Source: Asanoa sp040676615 (GTDB lineage: Bacteria; Actinomycetota; Actinomycetes; Mycobacteriales; Micromonosporaceae). From it: 64,000 nucleotides of DNA. The stretch's first letter is position 1; each line of letters starts with the position of its first letter. The notes beneath the pieces are model-generated. The model saw only the letters and a list, made by a program, of their open reading frames with translations, ran no database searches and had not been told where the DNA came from. Positions 16,789 through 24,008 of the stretch are shown here, one piece after another. The position numbers were made by a program, and so were the translations under genes. The DNA is taken from positions 248,001-312,000 of the forward strand of contig NZ_JBFAPI010000005.1 of assembly GCF_040676615.1 (NCBI RefSeq), written 5' to 3'.

Positions 16789-16806
16789 TGCTTCGAATTC
16801 GAAGCA
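16789..16806. promoter_or_regulatory. Perfect 18-bp palindrome TGCTTCGAATTCGAAGCA, candidate MarR operator 1
   Basis: Perfect dyad between the divergent hydrolase and MarR genes, 17 bases upstream of the hydrolase start. MarR proteins bind such 16-20 bp dyads in divergent promoters, so this is the likely operator; binding is inferred. Confidence 0.7.
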
Positions 16807-16834
16807 CAGCGAAACGAGGGTGACGCTCGCCACT

Positions 16835-16852
16835 TGCTTCGAGTTCGAAACA
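16835..16852. promoter_or_regulatory. Imperfect copy TGCTTCGAGTTCGAAACA, candidate MarR operator 2
   Basis: Matches operator 1 at 16 of 18 positions, with dyad centres 46 bases apart; it lies 16 bases before the MarR start codon, where binding would give autorepression. Confidence 0.65.
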
Positions 16853-16867
16853 GGTACGGTGATCGTG

Positions 16868-17356
16868 ATGACCAGCCCCGATCCCCGGCAGCCCGGGGCC
16901 TACTTCGCCCTCACGGAAGCCGTCAGCCTGCTCCAACACCAGGTCGAGCAGCATCTGCGCACCGAGGGCGACCTCAGCTACGTGCAGTTTCAACTGCTGA
17001 CCCGGCTCGCCGCCGCCGACGGCCGGTTGACGATGACCGAGCTGGCCGACGGGGTGGTCTACAGCCGCAGCGGGCTGACCTACCAGGCCGGCCTGCTGGA
17101 GAAGGCCGGCCTCATCACCCGCCGGCCCAGCCCCGACGACGAGCGCGCCACCCTCGTCACCATCACGCCGAAGGGGGCCGCCCTGGTCGAGCGCGTGCTG
17201 CCGGGGCACATCCAGGTCGTACAACGGCTGTTGTTCGAGTCTCTGTCCGATGCGGACGTGCACCACCTGGGCGACATCATGACCCGGGTCCGCGACCACA
17301 TGCGATCGCAACCCCCGCGCTCCGCCGCGCCACGGAAACGCCGCACGGCCGGTTGA
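16868..17356 (+). CDS. MarR family transcriptional regulator
   Basis: 162 residues with the MarR winged helix: a dimerisation helix AYFALTEAVSLLQHQVEQHL, helix-turn-helix LTMTELADGVVYSRSGLTYQ at about residues 56-75, and wing ERATLVTITPKGAALVE with the conserved D-R region (SPDDERATL). It would act as a ligand-responsive repressor of itself and of the divergent SGNH hydrolase. ATG chosen because earlier frame-open codons run through the operator DNA. The basic tail PPRSAAPRKRRTAG is unusual but not unique. Confidence 0.9.
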   Translation: MTSPDPRQPGAYFALTEAVSLLQHQVEQHLRTEGDLSYVQFQLLTRLAAADGRLTMTELADGVVYSRSGLTYQAGLLEKAGLITRRPSPDDERATLVTITPKGAALVERVLPGHIQVVQRLLFESLSDADVHHLGDIMTRVRDHMRSQPPRSAAPRKRRTAG

Positions 17357-17744
17357 GGCTGGTGCAGGGCACCCGGAAGGGTCAGACCTTGGAGGATCAG
17401 AAAAACGTGGTCGGTGAGAACCGTCATTTGCCGGACCCGCCGGGGTCGGGCTCTGACGTTGTTGACGAGCCGAAGCGCTGACCAAACCTTCTCTTCGTGA
17501 CGTAAGCCGCGTTTCGCCGCGCCGACCGCGGGTACGCGGCCATTGTGGCCGCGCGGCCAGCGCCGGGAGCCCCGGCAACCGTCGGGGCGGTCACTCATCG
17601 GCGTCGGGCCGAGGCCTAGTGCGCAAGCTCGGTCGCGTTGCGCAAGTCTGCCGCGATCGGCGTCTTCGCGCGCGCCGCCGGCAGGATCGGTGACCGCCTC
17701 ACCGAATGGGCGGCGTCGATGCGGGGTTCCGGAGGGGACGACAG
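17357..17744. other. Intergenic region with no recognised gene
   Basis: About 390 bases between the MarR gene and the repeat-protein gene. Frames here lack clear coding composition, and I see no tRNA or known element. A GGAGGGG ribosome site lies at its right end before the GTG at 17745. Confidence 0.4.
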
Positions 17745-19356
17745 GTGAGCCAGGGTACGAGCGGTAACGGAATCGGTACAACCGGCGGCAAGTTGGTCGC
17801 GGGCCTGCGGGACTTCGTGGGCGCGCTCGCCGGTGAACTCACGGACAGACTCACCGAATACGCCTCCAGCGGCGACGGCGGTTCCCGCCATGGCGGTGAG
17901 TCCATCAATGAGAGTGGCTCGCCGGAAGATGTGGTTGAGGACGACGCCGTGATCCGCGACAGCGAGGTAGTCGCCCAGGACGACCGCGCCGACGACCAGG
18001 ATTCGGAAGACGGCGGCCAGGCCAAGGGTGAGAAGGCCAAGAACGAGCCAGCTCGGGACGACCAGACCGAGGAGGACGAGTCGCCCGACGAGGAACCAGC
18101 CAAGGTAGCTACCAAGACCGCGACCGAGGTGGCGAAGGAGACGGCGGCCCGAGAGTCAGCGAGGACCGCGACCGAGGTGGCGAAGGAGACGGCGGCCCGA
18201 GAGTCAGCGAGGACCGCGACCGAGGTGGCGAAGGAGACGGCGGCCCGAGAGTCAGCGAGGACNNNNNNNNNNNNNNNNNNNNNNNNNNNNNNNNNNNNNN
18301 NNNNNNNNNNNNNNNNNNNNNNNNNNNNNNNNNNNNNNNNNNNNNNNNNNNNNNNNNNGGACCGCGACCGAGGTGGCGAAGGAGACGGCGACCGAGGTGG
18401 CGAGGGAGACGGCGGCGCGCGAGTCAGCGAGGACCGCGACCGAGGTGGCGAAGGAGGCGGCGGCCCGAGAGTTGGCGACGGAGACGGTGGCCCGAGAGTC
18501 AGCGAGGACCGCGACCGAGGTGGCGAAGCAGACGGCGACCGAGGTGGCGAAGGAGACGGCGGCGCGCGAGTCAGCGAGGACCGCGACCGAGGTGGCGCAG
18601 GAGACGGCGGCGCGCGAGTCAGCGAGGACCGCGACCGAGGTGGCGCAGGAGACGGCCGCGCGCGAGTCAGCGAGGACCGCGACCGAGGTGGCGAAGGAGA
18701 CGGCCGCGCGCGAGTCAGCGAGGACCGCGACCGAGGTGGCGAAGGAGACGGCGGCCCGAGAGTCAGCGAGAACCGCGACCGAGGTGGCCAAGGAGACGGC
18801 GACCGAGGTGGCCAAGGAGACGGCGACCGAGGTGGCGAAGGAGACGGCGGCGCGAGCGTCAGCGAGGACCGCGACCGGGGTGGCGAAGAAGACGGCGACC
18901 GAGGTGGCGAAGGAGACGGCGGCGCGCGAGTCAGCGAGGACCGCGACCGAGGTGGCGAAGAAGACGGCGACCGAGGTGGCGAAGGAGACGGCGGGCCGAG
19001 AGTCAGCGAGGACCGCGACCAGGGTGGCGAAGAAGACGGCGGCCCGAGAGTCTTTGAGGACCGCGACCGAGGTGGCGAAGAAGACGGCGGCCCGAGAGTC
19101 TTTGAGGACCGCGACCAAGGTGGCGAAGAAGACGGCGGCCCGAGAGTCAGCGAGGACCGCGACCAAGGTGGCGAAGAAGACGGCGGCCCGAGAGTCAGCC
19201 AAGACCGCGACCAAGGCAGCGAAGAAGACGGCGCCTCGAAAGTCAACCAAGACCGCGACCAAGGCAGCGAAGAAGACGGCGCCTCGAAAGTCAACCAAGA
19301 CCGCGACCAAGGCAGCCAAGAAGACGGCGCCTCGAAAGGCCGCGAAAAGCGGTTAG
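17745..19356 (+). CDS. Low-complexity tandem-repeat protein with histone H1-like lysine-rich end
   Basis: The GTG start follows GGAGGGGACGACAG. Residues 1-45 (GGKLVAGLRDFVGALAGELT, DRLTEYASS) resemble the N-terminus of actinobacterial SRPBCC proteins as I recall them. About 75 strongly acidic residues follow, then 16-residue repeats of the form TATEVAKETAARESAR, interrupted by the shorter TATEVAKE unit. Towards the C-terminus glutamates are replaced by lysines (TATKVAKKTAARES, then KKTAPRKSTKTATKAAKKTA), ending AAKSG. The repeats should form long charged amphipathic helices; the end resembles histone H1 or HU tails, so nucleic-acid binding is plausible. Frames on either side of the N gap differ by one, so the gap length is an estimate. 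Confidence 0.7.
18111..19350 (+). repeat. 48-bp tandem repeat array (16-codon units, some 24-bp half units)
   Basis: The unit encodes TATEVAKETAARESAR and is repeated more than twenty times with graded changes from glutamate-rich to lysine-rich copies. Near-identical copies at the left side border the sequencing gap. The array makes the opposite strand appear open and hydrophobic, but that is a mirror of the repeat. Confidence 0.9.
18263..18358. other. Sequencing/assembly gap (96 N) inside the 48-bp repeat array
   Basis: The flanking repeats are in phase with each other only if the missing length is 48n minus 4 (for example 92 or 140), not 96, so the N count is nominal. Confidence 0.95.
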
Positions 19357-19363
19357 GCGTCTA

Positions 19364-19613
19364 CTACTGCGCGGCTGGCGCCTGGAGGGGCCTGCGTTGC
19401 GTCACGGTGGCTGCTTCCACGGTCGCTTTCCCGTCGAAGGTTTCGTCCTCGGGGTCTGCCCCGCGCAGCTCGAAGAGGAGCCACGCGACGACAGGGTGCT
19501 CCTCGACGGACTCCAGCACGTGATCAGTGGTGTCGGGAGCCCCAACGCGTGCGGCCAGATAGAAGACCGTTTCTTCGATGTACGCGTGCGCCACGAGCTC
19601 TCGACGCTGGGCG
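19364..19613 (-). pseudogene. Hemerythrin (HHE) domain gene fragment
   Basis: On the minus strand, RRELVAHAYIEETVFYLAAR followed by DTTDHVLESVEEHPVVAWLL and FELRGADPEDETFDGK matches the middle of actinobacterial hemerythrin-like proteins, which bind a di-iron centre through histidines in H-x-x-x-E and E-E-H motifs. Both ends are missing: upstream it runs directly into transposase-like sequence, and downstream the helix with the last ligands is replaced by an unrelated tail. It is a remnant, probably truncated by the insertion event recorded by the neighbouring transposase relic. Confidence 0.65.
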
Positions 19614-19930
19614 CCAGTCCGATCGGACCTGAAGGTCGGCGAGCACGCGCGGACGCCGAAGTAGGCTGCGCTGCGTGGCAAGTTGCAGCCGGGCGCCGGA
19701 GTCGAACACAACCAGCACATCCGGATCGCCGGGCTGCCACTGACCAGCCGTTGCGGCACCGCGCGCACCTGCCCGGAAGTCACCTCGGCGACGTCATCGT
19801 CGCGGCCAACCGGACCGCGTCCCAACACCGCCGTCCACGACGTGCGGCCCGGCTCCAACGCCGCCACGAACGAATACGGCCATCCCGGAATGAACTGATC
19901 CCGACCATGGCCGCCGGCATCCCCAACGAG
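19614..19930 (-). pseudogene. Transposase remnant (NF041680/DDE-type), frameshifted
   Basis: The minus-strand segments GHGRDQFIPGWPYSFVAALE, PGRTSWTAVL, VAEVTSGQVRAVPQRLV and, in a shifted frame, MLVVFDSGARLQLA then LADLQVRSDW follow the order of a family of actinobacterial DDE transposases (IPGWPYSFVAALE and LVVFDAGYD are hallmark strings as I remember them). Only about 100 of over 400 codons remain, with at least one frameshift. No terminal inverted repeats are recognisable. It records an old insertion next to the hemerythrin gene. Confidence 0.65.
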
Positions 19931-20538
19931 TCCGGCTCCGGCAGCCCGAACCCGCCGCAAACGCCGCCGGACACTAGAGCTCGATCATCCTGAGGGCGCC
20001 ACCGAGGACGCTGCCTTCAAGCACGGCGTCCCTCGCCGGCATCACTGCCCGAAGTGCGGAGCGCGACGCGCGCAGGTTCGAATCACCCGGGCCGAGGCAG
20101 ACGCGCCCCCGCCAGCGGTTACTGCGGGCCGCGCGGCCTCCTGGATCAACTTATCCGCCGTCGGCGCCAGACGTGGGCCGCGACGCCCAAGTGAGACTGG
20201 CGAACGCGGCGGCCCGCGCGACGTGGACGGTGCAACCATGCGGGACACGGCCTTTCCTGGCCGGCGCGGGCTAGACCCAGACCGGGGCACCGGACTTGGC
20301 GTTGACCCTGACCCGCACGTCCAGGCCGCGGCCGCCAATGCGTCTCGTACCTACCGACCCGTCAACGGGCTTGACGAGGTCGCCACCCTTGACCCGACCG
20401 GCGTCACTCTTGTCATCGTCGGTAATGGCACGTGAACAACTCCTAGGCCACCACAGCCGCGGCGGCCCACATGGCTACGTCGACCTTCTCGTCTTCACCG
20501 TCGGGACGGTCGGCGATGAGCCGACCACGACCGGACCA
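19931..20538. other. Intergenic, probably decayed DNA
   Basis: About 600 bases with no convincing gene. Open frames are short and lack normal codon bias. A plus-strand piece near 20045 reads HCPKCGARRAQVRI, reminiscent of a zinc-ribbon fragment, and a TTCGAAT near 20073 looks tRNA-like but has no matching stems. Together with the neighbouring remnants this looks like a degraded insertion site. Confidence 0.4.
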
Positions 20539-21048
20539 TCAACGGCTGTGCTGCTCACGTCGCTCCGCCGCGAGGGCGATGATCTTCTTTAGCTCAGCAG
20601 CCAGGACGGACTGTTCCTGCTCGGTCAGTGGCAGCACGCCGAGGCTGCTCTGCACGGCCGCGAACTGCTGCTTCTCGTACGGGGTTCCGGGTGGCAGCGG
20701 GGCGACGTGCCAATGCACGTGTGCGTTGCCCTGCTGCGAGCCCAGGGACATCAGGTAGATCCGCTCGGTGGGCACCACCAGCTTGAGTGCCTCCGCGACG
20801 TCGTAAACCACGTCGGTGAGATGGCGGAACAGGGCCCGGTCGCCGGTTACGTCGACCACGTGCGCGCGCGGCACGACCAGGCTGTAACCGAGCAGTGGAG
20901 GAAACCGGTTGAGGAACGCCACGCAGATCTCGTCTTCGTAGAACACGTGGTGCCGATAGTCAGCATCACCGCGCAGGGAGGCGCAGATGAAGCACGGCCC
21001 GGTGCGGACCCGTTCCTCGTAGGCGGCGGCGTCGAACGGGATCGTCAC
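20539..21048 (-). CDS. HIT family hydrolase
   Basis: 169 residues with the histidine triad motif NAHVHWHVAPL (H-x-H-x-H) near residue 118, and an N-terminal CFICASLRGDADYRHHVFYE typical of the Hint/Fhit-like bacterial branch. HIT proteins hydrolyse nucleoside phosphoramidates, dinucleotides or adenylated compounds through the central histidine. The GTG start overlaps the stop of the upstream beta-helix lipoprotein gene (GTGA), so both are translated together, although their roles are not obviously linked. C-terminal ~40 residues are a charged helix. Confidence 0.9.
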   Translation of the reverse strand: MTIPFDAAAYEERVRTGPCFICASLRGDADYRHHVFYEDEICVAFLNRFPPLLGYSLVVPRAHVVDVTGDRALFRHLTDVVYDVAEALKLVVPTERIYLMSLGSQQGNAHVHWHVAPLPPGTPYEKQQFAAVQSSLGVLPLTEQEQSVLAAELKKIIALAAERREQHSR

Positions 21049-22217
21049 CGCTTCAACGACGGCCCGGTCACCGTCGGCGGGCGGGCGCCGAGGAAGAAGA
21101 TGCCCGGGAAGCCGCTGGTCTCGAAGCCCGAGCTCTTGTTGCCCTTCCAGGTCGTGTTCTCCACGCGCATCGTGCCGGTGCGGTCGTTGCTCACGAAGAA
21201 CACACCGCCGCCGCCTTCCTTTGCGGTGTTGTCCTGCACGACGGAGCCTGCGATCCGCAGCGTGAACAGGTTTCCGTCCAGGTAGATCGCGCCGCCGCTG
21301 CCGCCGCCGGGTGAGCCTGAGCGGGCGGGGTTCGCGCCGCTGCCGATCGCCTTGTTGTTGCGGAACACGCTGTTGAGCACCACCCAGGACACGCCGATGC
21401 TGGACAGCGCCGCCCCGTTGGAGCACACGCCGCCCTGGAACGTGCTGCCGACGATGTAGACCGGCTCGCCGTGGAACTGGCTGAGCACCCGGATCGCCGC
21501 GCCGCCGAGGTCGGGGCCGCTCGCGTCGCAACGGTTGTCGACGAACCTGGTGTTGACCGCCTTGAAGCGCCCGCCGCGGACGAAGATGGCGCCGCCGCCA
21601 CCACCCTCGGTCTTGTCGCCGGTCGAGTTGCCGCCGGTGAACGTCAGGTTCTGCACGGTCAACTGTGGCCGGTCCTGGTCCTGACAATGTGACGTGAGGA
21701 AGCCCTGCGCCTCGTCGCACGTGTTCATGTAGAGAATCCGGCGCTTGCCGCCGCCGCTGAGGGTGACCCGGCCGCCGCCGTCGAGCACGATCTTCGGTCC
21801 GTTGGCGTTCTTGATTTTCGCCGTGGCGGTCATCGTGATGGTGACCGGGTCGGGGCCGCAGTCGAACGTGATGATCCCGCCGGCCGCGACCGCCTTGACG
21901 ACGGCGTCGGACGTGCAGCTCGCCTTCGTACCCGTGCCGATCCTGCGGGTCGGTTTGCTGGTGTTCTCCGCGCGGGCCTCGGCCGGGATCGCGGCCTTGC
22001 CGCCCGGGTTGCCGAAGCTGGCCGGTTTCGCCGGCGGCTTGGGCGTGGGGCCGCGGCCGATGCCGTCCTTGCCCGGGGTCGGTTGCGCGTCGGCCTGCGC
22101 GGAGGCGGACCCGGTCGGTGCCGGCAGCTGTCCCGCCGCTTCCGGCTGGCCCGGCCCACAAGCCGAGATCAACAGCAGGAGCAGCAGGGGTACGGCGGTC
22201 GCGCGGATCGTTCGCAC
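21045..22217 (-). CDS. Secreted lipoprotein with right-handed parallel beta-helix
   Basis: 390 residues. A lipoprotein signal (TIRATAVPLLLLLLISAC, lipid cysteine C20) is followed by a Pro/Ala/Gly-rich linker to about residue 100. The rest shows coil-type repeats of a parallel beta-helix, as in polymorphic outer-membrane-like or pectate-lyase folds: KIVLDGGGRVTLSGGG, LTVQNLTFTGGNST, GAIFVRGGRFKAVNTRFVDN, GAIYLDGNLFTLRIAGSVV, GGVFFVSNDRTGTMRVENT. It is likely exported and membrane-anchored, either a carbohydrate-active enzyme or an adhesive or structural protein; no catalytic residues can be assigned. It is followed by the overlapping HIT gene. Confidence 0.85.
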   Translation of the reverse strand: MRTIRATAVPLLLLLLISACGPGQPEAAGQLPAPTGSASAQADAQPTPGKDGIGRGPTPKPPAKPASFGNPGGKAAIPAEARAENTSKPTRRIGTGTKASCTSDAVVKAVAAGGIITFDCGPDPVTITMTATAKIKNANGPKIVLDGGGRVTLSGGGKRRILYMNTCDEAQGFLTSHCQDQDRPQLTVQNLTFTGGNSTGDKTEGGGGGAIFVRGGRFKAVNTRFVDNRCDASGPDLGGAAIRVLSQFHGEPVYIVGSTFQGGVCSNGAALSSIGVSWVVLNSVFRNNKAIGSGANPARSGSPGGGSGGAIYLDGNLFTLRIAGSVVQDNTAKEGGGGVFFVSNDRTGTMRVENTTWKGNKSSGFETSGFPGIFFLGARPPTVTGPSLKR

Positions 22218-22234
22218 CCGAACGACCTTAGGGG

Positions 22235-23266
22235 TTAGGCGTGGAAATCCGCGAGCCGTTCGCCTTCCGCGTGCAGTCGCTCGCGCTCGGTCGCGGTGAG
22301 CGGTCGGAACTCGTCGTATTCCAGCCTGCCGTCGACCGCCTTCCAGGTGCCGGCGACGGCGCCGTCGACGAGGAACACGGCGAAGGACTGTGGCGCGCGG
22401 ATGTGGAAGATCCGGGGTCGGAATTCCTCGGGGAGGATGGCCGACCGGCGGGCGTGCACCAGCAGCGAGGCGTCCCAGTTGGGCAGGAATCGTGGCGGTG
22501 CGTCGGTGTCGCCGTCGGCGATCGGGCCGCCGGCCAGGTCGACCAGTTCGGTGCCGTCCTCGGCCAGGTAGGTGGTGGTGTCCAGGTTGGCAAGGGTTGC
22601 GGCAACCGTGGCAACCGGAAGGCCCGACCAGGTGGCGATCTCCTTGCGGGTGGCCGGGCCGAAGCCGGTGAGATAGCGGCGCAGCAGGTGCGTCGTGCCC
22701 TCCTCGACGGTGCTGTCCGGCGGGCCGACCCACTCGTCGGCCAGGGCATAGAGGTCGGCACGGCGGCGTTCCCAGGTGCCGCACGGGGGTTGCCGCACCA
22801 TGTCGAGCCAGAGGCCGATCAGGCGGCGCTGGTCGGCGCCGATCAGTTGGTCGATCTCGCGCTGCTTGAGCGGGCCGTCGGCGAGCGCCGCGCGTAACGT
22901 GGCGGCGGTTCTCTCGAGTTCCGCCGCATCCGGCGCCGGCTTGAACGATCGCAGGGCCATGGCGCGTCGGGCCTCGCGGATGGCCAGCGCCCAGGGCCAG
23001 TAGTCGCGCCTGCTGACCAGGTGGATGGTCGCGCGCAGCAAGGTGCCCTGGATGATCTCGCGGTCGTGCAACAGTTTGGTCACGATCGGCCGCTCGACGC
23101 CCTCGGCACGCGACCACAGGCCGATGTAGATCGCGGGGGAGTACTGGGCCTGGAGGCCGGCCATCCGCTCTAGCACCCTGGGCAGCTCGTCGCGGGAACG
23201 TTCCAGCAGCAGTTGGCGGTGCAGGACGGTCCGGTTGACCTCTCGGTCGGTCAGGATGCGCGCCAC
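22235..23266 (-). CDS. AlkZ-like winged-helix DNA glycosylase family protein (HTH_42)
   Basis: 343 residues of the winged-helix DNA-binding family that includes the interstrand-crosslink glycosylase AlkZ. The N-terminal ERMAGLQAQYSPAIYIGLWS contains the Q-x-Q motif (Q39, Q41) that is catalytic in AlkZ. Three tandem winged-helix modules follow, for example LLHDREIIQGTLLRATIHLV and GFGPATRKEIATWSGLPVAT, and the C-terminal beta-barrel VFLVDGAVAGTWKAVDGRLE. It may repair or give self-resistance to DNA-alkylating compounds. GTG start. No biosynthetic gene cluster is adjacent, so a housekeeping repair role is as likely. Confidence 0.85.
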   Translation of the reverse strand: MARILTDREVNRTVLHRQLLLERSRDELPRVLERMAGLQAQYSPAIYIGLWSRAEGVERPIVTKLLHDREIIQGTLLRATIHLVSRRDYWPWALAIREARRAMALRSFKPAPDAAELERTAATLRAALADGPLKQREIDQLIGADQRRLIGLWLDMVRQPPCGTWERRRADLYALADEWVGPPDSTVEEGTTHLLRRYLTGFGPATRKEIATWSGLPVATVAATLANLDTTTYLAEDGTELVDLAGGPIADGDTDAPPRFLPNWDASLLVHARRSAILPEEFRPRIFHIRAPQSFAVFLVDGAVAGTWKAVDGRLEYDEFRPLTATERERLHAEGERLADFHA

Positions 23267-23542
23267 GGGCCTCAGACTTTCATATCCGCCAGGTGGCTGA
23301 TGTCTCGGTGGCGAGTTGCGCGGAGGCTGGTTCCCGTGCCAACCGGCCGCCCCACAAAGCTGTGAGCGGCGGCAACCTCAGAACGATCGGCCTCCGCAGG
23401 CGCCGATTCGATCAAAGGTTGCCGCCGCCCACAGTAGAGGGTAGGCCGCCCATTTCCCCTGAGCTGTGTCGGATCTGGTGGCTGAGCCCCACCGGATCCG
23501 GCGATGTCAGGCCCTTCCGGTGTGGCCTGACAAGGTGCAGAA

Positions 23543-23716
23543 TTACAGGTCGTGCCAAAGGTTTGAGACGACGGAGGTGGACGCTTTCGCGGCCGAAAAG
23601 TGCGATGCTGCGGACGAGGCAAACGCGCCGGACATGCTTACGGCTGCGATGCTAGCGGCGACCGCCATAACCGCGACGGTCCTGGCAAGCAGGGTTTGGA
23701 GTCTGCTTTTGTGCAT
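23543..23716 (-). CDS. Small secreted peptide precursor (57 aa), divergent from the LuxR regulator
   Basis: The ATG follows an AGGAGC ribosome site with ideal spacing. The product has a classic Sec signal: basic start MHKSRLQTLLAR, hydrophobic core TVAVMAVAASIAAVSM, and cleavage region SGAFA. The predicted mature peptide is about 24 residues, SSAASHFSAAKASTSVVSNL then WHDL, small, Ser/Ala-rich, no cysteine. It is transcribed away from the large LuxR-family ATPase regulator that starts 290 bases away, in an unusually AT-rich intergenic region. It could be a signalling peptide sensed by or controlled by that regulator; this is inference from position. Coding status rests on start site, signal peptide and stop. 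Confidence 0.6.
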   Translation of the reverse strand: MHKSRLQTLLARTVAVMAVAASIAAVSMSGAFASSAASHFSAAKASTSVVSNLWHDL

Positions 23717-24008
23717 GGCGGGCTCCTATTGAGAGTTGTGCATATACCCTGGCCAGGCTGTAAAAAAAATAGTGCAGCACGGAAAGCAACTACACAAGCA
23801 CAACGTGAGCAGACCGCTACGGACAGTTGGCTCAACGCCACCTGGCGGATCGTCACCTGGATGTGAGTTTTACACGGATTAGGTTGGCTTTCTCCTGCTG
23901 TTGCGCGTGCAATCTGCAACTTTCACAACCGTAAACGCCACATATGGCCAATTTGTTGCTTGCCGACTAACCGGCCGAAACCCTCACGGCGCAGCGGAAG
24001 GGAGTCGC
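23717..24008. promoter_or_regulatory. Divergent promoter region between the secreted-peptide gene and the LuxR regulator
   Basis: 292 bases, AT-richer than the surroundings (for example CTGTAAAAAAAATAGTGCAG near 23757). A 14-bp sequence GCCACCTGGCGGAT at 23837-23850 is the inverted copy of one at 23284-23297, so the peptide gene lies between inverted repeats. No sigma-factor boxes can be assigned with confidence. Confidence 0.4.

Noticed and set aside
17890..18120. Apparent membrane protein on the minus strand (valine/leucine-rich)
   Set aside because: It is the antisense of an Asp/Glu-rich stretch; GAC and GAG read backward as GTC and CTC, which mimics hydrophobic sequence.
18252..19319. 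Long hydrophobic open frame on the minus strand across the 48-bp repeat array
   Set aside because: It is the mirror of the plus-strand repeat; the unit length is a multiple of three, so all frames stay open. It has no start site, and the plus strand has a ribosome site and a sensible start and end.
17745..19356. CRISPR array or spacer-like structure in the repeat region
   Set aside because: Units are contiguous, coding and graded, with no unique spacers; no cas genes are nearby.
20040..20110. tRNA-like TTCGAAT loop sequence near 20073
   Set aside because: The flanking bases do not form a T-arm or acceptor stem, and no anticodon arm is found.
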